NCBI GenBank assembly: GCA_016706255.1
Contig: JADJJZ010000013.1
Coordinates: 1-21,735 of the forward strand
DNA: 21,735 nucleotides
DNA from: Bacteroidota bacterium
GTDB taxonomy: Bacteria > Bacteroidota > Bacteroidia > Chitinophagales > BACL12
Reading direction: 5' to 3'
Shown: positions 1 to 9,140 of the stretch, one piece after another
Position numbering within the stretch: position 1 is the first letter of the stretch
How the letters are laid out: the number at the start of each line of letters is the position of its first letter
Position numbers and translations under genes: made by a program
Notes under the pieces: model-generated
Database searches by the model: none
Seen by the model: the letters and a program-made list of their open reading frames with translations, nothing else
What the model was told of the DNA's origin: nothing

Positions 1-113
1 CGATGTTTGGATACTTGAAAAGTAGAAATATTTAAATACATAATATAATTTTATTTAGAAATTTCACTTCCCAAAAGCAAAGTAATAAATTTACATATCG
101 TCCAAATACTTTA

Positions 114-121
114 TACGTTTG
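114..121 (+). promoter_or_regulatory. Possible Bacteroidota -7 box (TAnnTTTG)
   Basis: TACGTTTG matches the Bacteroidota -7 consensus TAnnTTTG exactly and lies about 40 bases before the first start codon. No convincing TTG/TTTG -33 element is visible at the usual spacing, so this is only a plausible promoter. The rest of the first 161 bases is AT-rich and shows no gene. Confidence 0.3.
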
Positions 122-161
122 GTAATTTAGGCCAATAATTTAGATAAATATTTTAACATTT

Positions 162-695
162 ATGGGAATCAATATCACTTATTACATTGTAAATGAAAAC
201 GATATAGAAAAATTAAAGGCAAAAGACTTGGATTTTGAAACTTACCTGTCGGACCATGTTACTAAAATTCATGAATATAAAGGATTTTGGTTTAAGCATA
301 ACGTTTTTGGTCAGGGTATAAAATCTTGGAATCCATTAATTGAATTAATTTGTTGTCTGGATACGTCCTCAAATAATGTATGTCGAAAGATTTTGAATGA
401 AAATAATTTGAATCCCGATAGTGTCTTGGGGTCAAACTTTTATTTGATCAAACCGTCAACCGTTGTATCCATTTTCTAAGAACTGAAAAAAATATCCTTG
501 TTTGACATCGAACTTGCAACAGAGAATCCGGAACTGATCGCTAAGGTTGTAAATGCACCAGGGTATCATATGTATGGTATTAAAAATAAACAAAGCATGG
601 TAATTGAATTTATGGAATTACCTGATACCTTTTTATACCGCTCAACAAGGAAAAAAGCTATCGTAATTAACTTAGGTAAGGTTGAAACTGGGTAA
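162..695 (+). pseudogene. DUF1877-like protein, interrupted by one in-frame stop
   Basis: Reading from ATG at 162, the frame runs 105 codons to TAA at 477-479. It then continues in the same frame for another 72 codons to TAA at 693-695. Without the internal stop the product would be about 178 residues, close to the usual length of DUF1877 (YfbM-type) proteins. The N-terminus MGINITYYIVNENDIEKLK and the short hydrophobic C-terminal strand (AIVINLG) resemble that family, but this assignment is from memory and weak. The junction reads naturally across the stop (VVSIF, stop, ELKKISLFDIE), so one base change or a sequencing error is the simplest explanation. A TTG at 498 could restart translation, but no ribosome site supports that. 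Function unknown. Confidence 0.45.
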
Positions 696-854
696 AAGAG
701 CACAAGCAAATAAAGTGGCAATCCTCGGTTTATTAATTAATAACTATATTTAAACTGTGTTTGTGAGAAGCTAAGTTCGTGAATCACCTACGTACGGGAA
801 TCAGCAATATATTATTCATAACATAAACAAGTATTTAATTTATCATACAATAAA

Positions 855-2416
855 ATGAAGACACTTTTTTTAACCATAATTTCCTTGCTTTTTTTTAAAG
901 TTGCTTTCCCACAAATTACATTTCAAAAAACATATACCGGCGGAAATGGAAGTGAAGGCTATTCAGTGCAAGAAACCACGGATGAGGGTTATATCATCGT
1001 TGGAAAAGCCAGCGAGGTTTTAACACCTTGGGACAAAACAATCTATGTAATAAAAACAGATAAAAAAGGAGATGTTATTTGGTCCAAATTTTTAGGAGAA
1101 AGTTATGATGTAGCTTATTCAGTTCAACAAACATCCGATGAAGGGTTTATAATTGCAGGAAGTACTTTAAATTACGGGGCCGGAAATTGGGACGTTTATT
1201 TAATTAAACTCGATTTTGATGGCAATATTGCCTGGACAAAAACAATTGGTGGTAATGAGGATGATCGTTGTTATTCCATTCCTCTAAACTGGTGATGGTG
1301 GTTTTATCCTGAAGTTGGAACTACTTCAAGTTTTGATGTAGGTTTATTATGACGTTTATTTAATTAAAACCGATAGCATTGGAAATACAGTTTGGTCAAA
1401 AACTTTTGGTGGAACAGGAGGATTATGCTTTTTCTGTGCAGGAAACTCAGGATAACGGTTTTATTATTGCGGAAATACAAAGTTTTGGTCCGGATTTATC
1501 CACTGATGTTTATTTAATAAAGACAGATAATCTTGGAAATGCACTTTGGTCAAAAACTTATGGTAGCTCCAATAATGATATTGGCACGACAGTTACACAA
1601 ACCAATGATAATGGTTACATTATAGTTGGAAGTACGGAAGGATTTTTATCGTATCCAAAATCCGATTTTTATGTGATTAAAACTGATGAGGCAGGAAATA
1701 CACTTTGGTCGAAGACCTATGGTGGAGAAAGTTATGACATTGCCACATCTGTTTGCCAAACTGTAGATGGCGGTTTTATTATTTCTGGAAATACAAACCG
1801 AAACGAGGATGGAGTTTTCAATTGTTATTTAATTAAAACTGATGCGAAAGGTAATGTAGCATGGACAAATACTTTCGGCAGGGCAAATTACAATTTTGAT
1901 GGATATAAAGTTCAGCAAACTGTCGATGGAGGTTATATCGTAGCGGGTACAACTTATAGTTATGATGAACCGTCTGGCGTAATTTATTTAGTGAAAACTG
2001 ATGCTTTAGGAAACACGGGCTGCAATAATGAGGAGGTAAATACAATTGTAAATAATCCTGAAACTCAGGAAATGAATCCTAATACACAGGAATCAACTGT
2101 AACCCCATCAGAATCAATGCCAGTGACAATATCTATAAATGGACTTGACATTCCCAATACCATTTGCTATAATGAATTAGTTGTTGTCAATTCACTATTT
2201 GTCTATCCTAACCCAATAGAAAATGAAATAATTGTTGCTGGTACGGGAAAAAATGGCGAATTAAAAATTTATACCTTATCCGGGCAGTTAGTTTTACATC
2301 AAGAAACTTTCGTTTTAGAAACAATTGTGAATACAGCAAATTTGTTGACAGGTTTTTATTTACTCAATTATCAGGATGCAGATAAAAAGGCAAATATCAA
2401 ATTGATAAAACTTTAA
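855..2416 (+). CDS. Secreted seven-repeat (beta-propeller-like) protein with T9SS sorting domain, frameshifted
   Basis: The start at 855 gives a signal peptide (MKTLFLTIISLLFFKVAFPQ). Seven repeats of about 50 residues follow, each built as W-[ST]-K-T-[FY]-G-G ... SVQ[QE]T-D-G-[FY]-II-G-T ... D-x-YLIKTD-x-x-GN. Exactly seven units suggest a seven-bladed beta-propeller, which is inference. A linker rich in T, E and N comes next. The tail starts near residue 435 with NSLFVYPNPIENEIIV and ends with KANIKLIKL, a typical type A T9SS C-terminal sorting domain, so the product should be exported and attached to the cell surface. Frame is lost between about 1285 and 1425 (at least two indels inside repeats 3 and 4). 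The protein reads as one continuous unit once these are allowed for. Ligand unknown. No related gene adjoins it. Confidence 0.8.
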
Positions 2417-2533
2417 TAAAAAAATAACAATATCCCATTAGGTTTCTAGATAAATGAGCCTTCGAAATCTGCTTGTGCACCACGCACAAAAATTAAAAGG
2501 AAAATATGAAATTTAAAGGTAAAGTATAAAAAA

Positions 2534-3009
2534 TGGAAATAATTTTTGAACACTTTTGGTTGGTATTTATTATAGTGATTTTGTCAACGCTTTCATTATG
2601 CGGAAACGCTATGATTCGTATATTGAAATTAACCCTGACCTTAAATTGGGTTATGACAAACTATTTAAAAACTTTTTAATTTTTGCAAATATCCCTTGGT
2701 TAATAATGGGGATTGGTGACTTGGCAGGGCTTACCAACGGAATATTTGAGTTTTTAATGCCACGACATTTAAATCCAATTGTGCTTATTTTTCATGCTAG
2801 TTTAATTACGCTTTGGGGCCTTGGAAGTTATTGGATTTACCTAAAAGCCGGCGCTGAATTTTAGCAGAAACACCGGTTTTTAAATACCGGTGAACCAAGT
2901 AAAAACAGATCAGGTTAATAAAAACAAGGTCAAATTTATGTGGACACTCATGAGTGTTTGGCGGCATTATTGGCGAAATACTGATGTGGAACATGAAGGG
3001 CAACTTTGA
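2534..3009 (+). CDS. Small integral membrane protein, unknown function, frameshifted
   Basis: ATG at 2534 opens MEIIFEHFWLVFIIV, then the frame shifts near 2575 to VNAFIMRKRYDSYIEINPDLKLGYDKLF. A long hydrophobic stretch follows (FLIFANIPWLIMGIGDL) and another (LNPIVLIFHASLITLWGLGSYWIYLKAGAEF). A second shift near 2862 is needed to pass the apparent stop, another near 2885-2890, and another near 2950 to reach GGIIGEILMWNMKG before the end at 3009. The reconstruction is about 155 residues with three or four membrane segments. It resembles an uncharacterised membrane protein family seen in Bacteroidota; I know no function for it. It ends nine bases before the next start, so the two may be co-transcribed. 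Confidence 0.6.
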
Positions 3010-3017
3010 ATTTAAAT

Positions 3018-3530
3018 ATGGAATACAATCACCTCGTTTACGACTTTGCGATAGACTCCCAGATTAGGGTTTATGTTTGATACCCTTGCTATTTGTTGCA
3101 GTGGGGATAGGCATTTTCATCTATAATAAAAAATTTGTGGACAATAGCGCTACATCAACCTTTGGCATTAATAAACGTGCATCGGAATGGTGTTCAGTGC
3201 CATATTCGCTGCATTTGCAGTATTAATTTCTATTTTTAATTCCTCTATGGTTGGTGAATACTTCGAAACAAGAAACATTTACAACAATAAGCAATATCAA
3301 ACAGTAGCAGGAATGGTGGAAATTATCACCCAATGCCTTCTGGAGGACACGATTCGGAAAAATTTACAGTCAGCGGTGTTGAATTTGAATTTTCAGATTT
3401 TGATGTCAGTGACTATGGCTATAATAATGCTGCCTCCCATGGCGGTGTAATCAGACAAGGATTAAATGTTAGAATTGGGTATTTCAACAATGGCGACAAA
3501 AATGTTATCCTTAAATTAGAAACAGAATGA
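3018..3530 (+). CDS. Two-TM protein with C-terminal soluble domain, unknown function, frameshifted
   Basis: The reading frame starts at ATG 3018 (MEYNHLVYDFAIDSQIRVYV). After a shift near 3080 it encodes a hydrophobic segment (YPLLFVAVGIGIFIYN), and after another near 3185 a second one (MVFSAIFAAFAVLISIFN). A third shift near 3325 joins the rest. The soluble part reads VAGMVENYHPMPSGGHDSEK, then FTVSGVEFEFSDFDVSDYGY and NNAASHGG, and ends with VILKLETE at 3530. This domain recalls small membrane-anchored proteins of Bacteroidota and Proteobacteria with a conserved GMVENFHPMP-type motif, but they have no known role. Total length would be about 170 residues. It follows the preceding membrane protein after eight bases. 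Confidence 0.6.
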
Positions 3531-3678
3531 AGCTTTGAGCATATCAAAGTTGCCAAATTAAAACCTATAAAAATTCTCGAAAATGGACCTTTTATTCATA
3601 ATGAATGTAAATAGATTCCCAGTTATATGTATAATTTCTATAATAATGCTTCTTATTTATAAAAAAGGAGAATAAAAA
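3531..3678 (+). other. 148-base spacer with a doubtful 24-residue ORF
   Basis: The spacer contains ATG at 3601 followed by a 24-codon ORF ending at 3675 whose product would be hydrophobic (RFPVICIISIIMLLIYKKGE). It could be a small membrane peptide, but it has no ribosome site and nothing to compare it with. AAAAAAGGAG at 3661-3670 is a good Shine-Dalgarno-like sequence for the following gene. Confidence 0.25.
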
Positions 3679-4195
3679 ATTAAAAGAATTTTAGTGGTTG
3701 GCTTTTTATTTGGATTTATTGCCCTCTCTAATTCACATCAGGTTTTGGAAACTGGAATGCAATCAAAAAATTTGAAGATAAGGGGGTTAGTAAAATTGAA
3801 TTGCGACCATCCACTCCGCTGGGAGTAAACTTAACAGATTCAGCGTTTATTATTCACGACAAAAATCAGATAAATACAATTTGTAATTTCCTGCATAACT
3901 GTGATCTTTATTTTGCTCAACATTCAAATAGAGTTTGGGAAGCTAATATGATTCTTATTGGAAATGATGGGGACACTTTGTTAAGTGAAATAAGCAAACT
4001 TGAAAATAATTGTATGGTTATTAATATGCCTCGAGCGGAATTGAGAAATGATGACCTTGATAATTATTTGGAAACTGTGACTAATTATAATAAACCTCAA
4101 ATTGGGGACAAATAATTCTTAAATACGAAGTAATCAATACTTTAGGTGACAAATATCCAATAAAATTGCGTGAACAGATCAATATTCCCCTGTAA
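3679..4195 (+). CDS. Hypothetical exported protein, frameshifted
   Basis: A ribosome site (AGGAG, 3666-3670) precedes a frame beginning at 3679 with ATT, where ATG would be expected: I-K-R-I-L-V-V-G-F-L-F-G-F-I-A-L-S. This looks like a signal peptide whose start codon is damaged or misread. A shift near 3745 leads to FGNWNAIKKFEDKGVSKIEL and then LRPSTPLGVNLTDSAFIIHD, followed by DKNQINTICNFLHNCDLYF. After the apparent stop at 4113-4115 the protein continues in another frame as ILKYEVINTLGDKYPIKLRE and ends at 4195. The reconstructed product is about 170 residues. The central part, with DKNQI..I..FL, recalls small periplasmic hypothetical proteins, but I cannot name a family. Confidence 0.5.
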
Positions 4196-4282
4196 AATTT
4201 CTTTTTTAAAAAATTTGTATTTTTATTATAAATTCTTTAAAAAATTCAATAAAGTTCTATGAATCTAAGTGCCCTTATTAAT

Positions 4283-4887
4283 ATGAAAAGATGTTCGCTG
4301 ATATTATTATATTATTTATTGATTTTAGGAAGTTGCAAGCAACCAACAAAATCGGTCAAGAAGGCTCATCAAGCTAGTCAAACTATTGCGAATAATACGA
4401 TGGATACTATTGGAACAGCCGTTGAGGTATTTCAATTATCAGCATACCATCATTCAAACAGATTTTTATGATACAGTATTTTCAAAGTTTTCTGACGAAA
4501 TGGTGGAAGATTGTTTTACCTTTTACATATGACGGAAATATCAACGATACAAAAGTACAGTAAGAATAACAACAACAAAATCTGGTGAAATGATTTATGA
4601 AAAAACTTTTACAACGAGTGATATTGTAAACGGATATTCAACTATAACATTTCTAATGATATAGAAATGGAGGGTATATTTTGTGGGAGGCTAGAGCAGT
4701 ATTGGATAAAACTTCGTTTGTTGATATGCCAATGATGAGGAAATAATATTATTAATTCCGCCAAGAAGATATTAAAGACTACGAAACATTGGTTGAATGT
4801 CGTGAAGAAAACAGACCTTTGTTTTGTATAGCATTACATGAGGAAGACATTACCATAATTGGATTCTCAAAGAAAAGAACAAAGTAG
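4283..4887 (+). CDS. Predicted lipoprotein, heavily frameshifted
   Basis: The better start is ATG 4283 rather than 4259, because it gives MKRCSLILLYYLLILGSC, a lipoprotein signal with a clear LGSC lipobox. The product should therefore be lipidated at Cys18. The first frame ends at 4471, but coding continues: IIQTDFYDTVFSKFSDEMVE from about 4450, then TYDGNINDTK, RITTTKSGEMIYEKTF, TTSDIVNGYSTITF, and finally DYETLVECREENRPLFCIAL and HEEDITIIGFSKK, ending at TAG 4885-4887. At least five indels are needed. The reconstructed protein is about 200 residues. I recognise no family. The dense breaks make it impossible to say whether the gene works in the organism. Confidence 0.5.
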
Positions 4888-5024
4888 TTGACTTAATTTA
4901 TTGTTGCTAGGTTATGCGATTAATAAAACCTTAAACTAATTAACGAACTTTGCCTAAATATACCAACAGGAAAGCAGAAAACCAGTAGAGTAGGCAAAGC
5001 AAAAAAATAAACGATGAAAAATTT

Positions 5025-5367
5025 ATGATTGATATTCTTTTACAAGGAATAGATGATGAAACGAGAATGAAATTATTAGCGAAGGAACAAGAAATAATAA
5101 AAGAATGGGAGGACAATGGAACCCTTTTGGCTTCCTACATAAAAGCTGATACCGCGAATTTACCTGATACTATCCACTGAAGACAAAGCAGACGCAGATA
5201 AAAAACTTTCCACGCTCCTTACTATCCATATATGAAAATCGAAATAATGACGTTGAGGTGAGAAGATAGGGGCTAAGGCGGTAGAGGTTATATGTGAAGC
5301 GTATCCGAATCATCTAACAATTGGCGACTTGTTTAAACAATATCTATGCAAACTCGTTTTTTCTTAA
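5025..5367 (+). CDS. Small hypothetical soluble protein, frameshifted
   Basis: ATG 5025 opens MIDILLQGIDDETRMKLLAK followed by EQEIIKEWEDNGTLLASYIK, with a stop at 5178-5180. A shift near 5170 resumes as STEDKADADKKLSTLLTI, and later shifts give YENRNNDVEVR and KIGAKAVEVICEAYPNHLTI, ending at TAA 5365-5367. The reconstructed product is about 113 residues, acidic, without signal peptide or membrane segment. The 4888-5024 stretch before it has no visible gene. Its end overlaps the start of the next lipoprotein gene by 22 bases, which suggests co-transcription. Function unknown. Confidence 0.4.
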
Positions 5368-5497
5368 GTATACTAATAAGTTTAGCAATTATGGGTTGCC
5401 ATTCAACTAAGGCTATAAACTTAATCAAGAAACAGTTTGGTTACCTGTTGTTGCGAACCCCAATAATAGATGTAAAAGTGAAAACTTCCTTTTATAA
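5346..5497 (+). CDS. Very small predicted lipoprotein
   Basis: ATG 5346 gives MQTRFFLSILISLAIMGC, a lipoprotein signal with Cys18 in a plausible lipobox (IMGC). The unshifted frame runs on to 5531. However, a one-base shift near 5415 gives a more natural continuation, KLNQETVWLPVVANPNNRCK, with a stop at 5495-5497, just before the next gene starts at 5513. That reading gives about 50 residues. If the shift is not real, the product is 61 residues and overlaps the next gene by 19 bases. Function unknown. It overlaps the end of the preceding gene by 22 bases. Confidence 0.45.
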
Positions 5498-5512
5498 TTT
5501 AAAACGACAACC

Positions 5513-6227
5513 ATGGAACAATTTAAAATAAGGCATGATGGTTTTAAAGAAATAAGAAAAGCTTTACTAATTAAAGCAATTCCAAATTCACTATTAGCCG
5601 CACTCTTCGGACTTGCAATTGCTTATTTTAGTAATAACGAACAACAAAGCGATGTGAAAACTTTGCCGTTTGCAATACCATTGGTATTGGGACTATTAAC
5701 CATTTGGACTTTATCGTGGTATTAAAGACAAGAAGCGCTCTTCCATAGTTATAGCCTGATTCTTGATAATAATAGTATTATTAGAGAACAAATCAATACA
5801 CCAACAATAACTGTTTCAACCTCAGATATCACGGAAATTATTAAATATTCAAATGGTAGTTTTACTATAAAGGAAATTCAAACTTTAATGTAATAGGTGT
5901 GCCTTCGCAAATAGAAGATTATGAAAAGCTTGAAAAGTTACTTTCGGAAATAAGGCCTATTTCGGTGAAAACGGATACACCTTTTCTTCAAAATTTCGAG
6001 GATTGATTTCCATATTTACATTAGGCTTAATGGCTGCAGTTGCTATTTCCAATGACAAACTCATAGTTGGTGTATCTGGGACTGTTTTACTTGCAGTTTT
6101 GGGTTACTCAGTTTTTGAAATACAAAGAAGCAAAAATATTGACTATAAAACGAAAAGAATATTTTGGTGGGTAATTTTAGTGGCAGCTTCAGTTTGTAGC
6201 GTTATGTATTATAAACTAACTATTTAA
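5513..6227 (+). CDS. Membrane protein with two TM pairs around a cytosolic domain, frameshifted
   Basis: The start at 5513 gives MEQFKIRHDGFKEIRKALLI. Two hydrophobic segments follow (IPNSLLAALFGLAIAYF and LPFAIPLVLGLLTIWTLSWY). After shifts near 5725 and 5875 a soluble part reads ALFHSYSLILDNNSIIREQ, then STSDITEIIKYSNGSF and NVIGVPSQIEDYEKLEKLL. A shift near 6000 joins the last part, which has SIFTLGLMAAVAIS, VSGTVLLAVLGYSVF and a final hydrophobic helix before the stop at 6227. The reconstruction is about 238 residues. The middle part, a short beta-rich region between membrane pairs, recalls bacterial PH-like/YcxB-like membrane proteins. That is inference from layout only. Confidence 0.55.
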
Positions 6228-6339
6228 ATATAAGCAATTACTAACGAAAAAACTCAATTTAATTGCAATTCCCAAAATTAAATTTATTTTATAAATGTTG
6301 CGAAAGGAAAGTTATAATTAGTTTAATACTTTTAGAACC

Positions 6340-7428
6340 ATGACACAACTTAAACAAAAATACGGACTTCTAATTATCGGTATTGCACTCGGAATCGCAT
6401 ATGGACTTGTAGCAAGGTTAGTATTCGGACAAAGTGCAACTTTGGCATCTGTAACATATTTATTTATCGTTCCAACCATTTTAGGTATTATTCCTTTAAT
6501 GTTTGCAGACAATAACAAACTAAAATCTTACAGGAACATCATTTTTATACCTTGGCTTACAGTTGTGACCTTTTTTTTGACAATGTTCTTGTTTGGAATT
6601 GAGGATTTTATTTGTTTGCTAATTCTTGCTGCACCATTTTTTATTTTAGGAACAGTAGGCGCACTAATTTTTAGAATTGTACAAATTAATAAACAAAAAA
6701 GAAAAGGAAAATTGCTGTCAATAGTTTTGCTCCCTTTCATATTTGCTCCTATCGAAGAATACATAAATAACCCTTCTGATACTTTCTGCGTAAAAAGTGA
6801 GGTTGTTATCAATGCAAATGCTCAATTAATTTGGGACAACATTGTTGAAGTTAAAACAATCAACCAAACTGAATATAATAAGGGGATATTCAATTCAATT
6901 GGTATCCCAAGACCCATTAGTGCGGAAGTTGATAAAAAAGAAGTCGGTGGTCAGAGAATAGGAAATTTTGAAGGGGGTTTAAAGTTCATTGAAACAATTA
7001 CTGAATTTAATGAAAACAAAAAGGTAGCATTCGACATAAAAATTGACCCAACAACAGTGAGCCAAAAAGTGTTTGACCAACATATTTTAAAAGGCAACTA
7101 TTTCACATTTGTTGATGCAACTTATGAGTTGACAGACCTTAAAAATGGGCAAGTGAAATTGACGCTTTCTTCAAGTTATCAATTGACTTCAAAAATTAAT
7201 TTTTACGGAAAATTTTGGGGCAATTTAATATTGAAGGACTTTCAAGACAGACTATTAAACGTAATTGAAGACAGATGTGAAAAAAGAATTAGTGTTGTTT
7301 ACAGGTATTTTGTGTCGGATTTAAAAGAGATTAGAATTTTCAACTTTGCTTTCCTGTTCAACTTTCGTAAATTAGCTGAGCGCTTTGGTTTAAATGCAGC
7401 TCAGAACGCAAATTGCTATTGTATTTAA
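6340..7428 (+). CDS. Membrane-anchored SRPBCC (START-like) domain protein
   Basis: This is one of the few long intact frames in the left half (362 residues). The N-terminal 140 residues hold four or five hydrophobic segments (about 8-27, 33-55, 66-86, 88-112, 124-136). From residue 152 the sequence KSEVVINANAQLIWDNIVEV opens a domain typical of SRPBCC/polyketide-cyclase-like folds: an opening strand with I-N-A followed by a WDNIVE helix. It continues through GNFEGGLKFIETITEF and SSYQLTSKINFYGKFWGN to a C-terminal helix (DFQDRLLNVIEDRCE) that normally closes the fold. Such domains bind hydrophobic ligands; no ligand can be read from the sequence. The last 45 residues, after RCEKR, look less typical and may come from an unseen indel. 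The 112-base upstream spacer is AT-rich without a clear promoter. Confidence 0.7.
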   Translation: MTQLKQKYGLLIIGIALGIAYGLVARLVFGQSATLASVTYLFIVPTILGIIPLMFADNNKLKSYRNIIFIPWLTVVTFFLTMFLFGIEDFICLLILAAPFFILGTVGALIFRIVQINKQKRKGKLLSIVLLPFIFAPIEEYINNPSDTFCVKSEVVINANAQLIWDNIVEVKTINQTEYNKGIFNSIGIPRPISAEVDKKEVGGQRIGNFEGGLKFIETITEFNENKKVAFDIKIDPTTVSQKVFDQHILKGNYFTFVDATYELTDLKNGQVKLTLSSSYQLTSKINFYGKFWGNLILKDFQDRLLNVIEDRCEKRISVVYRYFVSDLKEIRIFNFAFLFNFRKLAERFGLNAAQNANCYCI

Positions 7429-7451
7429 CAAAATAAATATATAACAAATCA

Positions 7452-7960
7452 ATGAATTCACTTAAATTGGTAATTACTATTTTCTCCTAACAATTGGACG
7501 GACCATTTCAGCTTGTGATTGTAATATGCAAGGTAAATTTTTACAGGTAGCTCCAAACACAAAACTGGTAGCTTTAGTTAAAGTGACAAAATATTTGTCG
7601 TTTAAAGAAATTTACGATGTGCAAACCCCAATGTCGATGGAGGTTGAAATTATCGATATTTACAAAGGTGAAGAAAGCCGAAAAACAGTAATCGTTTGGG
7701 GAGACATTGGTAATTTATGCCGCCCTTACCTTTCCAGGTTTAAAGAAGATCAATATTATGTAATCGCGTTTTATGAGGGTTTAGACGGATCAAAAGTAGA
7801 CGTGCACGCAAACGAAAAAACAACAGACTACGCTATTTCTAATTGCGGCGAATATTGGTTGGATGTTGATTTTATTAACAAAATCGCAACAGGTTCAGTA
7901 TCTGATAACCAAAATCAAATAACTTTGGATGAGCTGAAATCCAGTCTGGATATAAAATAA
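7452..7960 (+). CDS. Secreted NTR/TIMP-like protein
   Basis: The uninterrupted frame starts at 7526, but the true start is probably ATG 7452. It opens M-N-S-L-K-L-V-I-T-I-F and, after a one-base shift near 7487, continues LLTIGRTISACDCNMQGKF, a signal peptide with a mature end at or near the C-x-C motif. An N-terminal CxC after a signal peptide, a strand pair (LVALVKVTKY, MEVEIIDIYKGEE), then VIVWGDIGNLCRPYLSRF, YYVIAFYEG and YAISNCGEYWLDV form the pattern of netrin/TIMP-like (NTR) domains in secreted bacterial proteins. Four cysteines could form two disulfides. Role in bacteria is unknown. It ends 15 bases before the next start. Confidence 0.6.
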
Positions 7961-7975
7961 TATTATTTCAAGAGC

Positions 7976-8912
7976 ATGTTTTCATTATTCAAACATAAAT
8001 CAGAAAATCCTGAAGTACCCGAATGGGCTGCTTTTTTCAGCAGTAGTGAATACAGTGAGTTTATAAACGCGATTAATAATTACTTCAAAAAAAAGAATGT
8101 CACCTACGAACTTGGAGATGGCATGTTGTCGACAGGGGAAAACATCTTTGGATTTGCTTCTATAGGACTAATCAATGTTGCGCAAGTTTGTAAACAAAAC
8201 AAGCAAAGAAATTATCGCAAAATTGTCTCCGAGCATTTCGATTCAATGGTTAGCGCCTATCAGTTTGAAATGGAATTTAATAAAATTGTTCATGACTTTG
8301 ACAAAGTAAAAAAATACATTGGCGTTCGCCTTTACCCAAATGACTATGTTGGACATATAGGAAAAGAGTTAACTGTTGGAAAGATTTTGCGGCGACATTT
8401 ATTCCATGTTAATTTTTGACCTACCGGAAAGCATAACGAACGTTCAACCTCATCAAATAGAGCAATGGGGAAGGTCATTTGAGGAATTGTTTGAAGTAGG
8501 GAAACAAAACATAAAGCATAATTACCCTTTAAGTATTTCGCAACATAAATTTAATGAGTTGGCAATTTGGTTTGTTGAAGGCAATCATTTCTTTGCACCG
8601 AACATTGTATTTGATTTAAATAATTATCCCAAGTTACTTGGCTCAAAAGGGTCTATCGTCGGAATTCCGCACAGGCATTCTGTAATTATTTATCCAATTG
8701 AAAATTTGGAAATTGTTACTGCTATCAATCAGCTTATTCCTGCCATTTATGGAATGAACGAGGAAGGGCCCGGATCTATAAGCAACAATCTTTTTTGGTA
8801 TATTGATGAACATTTTGAAAACTTACCCTACAAAATTGAAGACAATAAACTGCAATTTTTCCCGCCTCAAAATTTCGCGGAAATGGTAAAGACATTGTCG
8901 GCAAAGCCTTAA
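7976..8912 (+). CDS. Hypothetical cytosolic protein, one frameshift
   Basis: Two frames (7976-8419 and 8376-8912) form one protein of about 311 residues joined by a single shift near 8380, at VGKILRRHLF / EERFCGDIYSMLIFDLP. It has no signal peptide and no membrane segment. The N-terminal half is helical (YSEFINAINNYFKKKNVTYE, NVAQVCKQNKQRNYRKIVSE). The C-terminal half contains GSIVGIPHRHSVIIYPIENL and LIPAIYGMNEEGPGSISNNL. The phrase with PHRHS...YPI and the E-GPGS-I stretch look like a conserved core, with a loose similarity to DUF1444-type proteins that I cannot confirm. Function unknown. Confidence 0.6.
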
Positions 8913-9140
8913 AATTTGAAATGGTACATTTTCGGCCATTTTAAATCCCCCCCCCAAATATGCTAAAAACAATCATTTCCCGGCTTTTGTCGGACAAAAA
9001 CAGCCAAAATTGAGGTTTTCCTGAAAACAGTACCTTGAGGCATAGTCGCTGGGCGGGTAGTAGAAAATTTGTAGTTTTATTGAAGGAAAAATGTAGTGCT
9101 TAACATTAGCACTTTAACGTTGACCTGTAGCTAACAAAAT
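8913..9140. other. Spacer with a nine-C run and a GC-rich block
   Basis: No gene is visible in these 228 bases. A run of nine C residues lies at 8947-8955, unusual in AT-rich DNA. The block at about 9046-9125 (from GTCGCTGGGCGGGTAG to the TTAGCACTTTAACGTTG stretch) differs in base composition from its surroundings. It resembles repeated leader-like spacers that I recall before small genes in some Bacteroidota genomes. No second copy is present in the window, so the idea rests on memory only. Confidence 0.3.

Noticed and set aside
6528..6812. Open frame on the - strand inside the SRPBCC-like gene
   Set aside because: Antisense shadow of a well-supported gene, with no recognisable domain.
8947..8955. 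Run of nine C as a phase-variation switch
   Set aside because: It lies about 185 bases before the next gene, outside any promoter or reading frame I can define, and base runs are the least reliable part of this sequence.
9100..9140. Integron attC-like site (TTTAACGTTGACC)
   Set aside because: The bases do not fit the RYYYAAC/GTTRRRY core pair, no matching inverse site is found at the proper distance, and no integrase is in the window.
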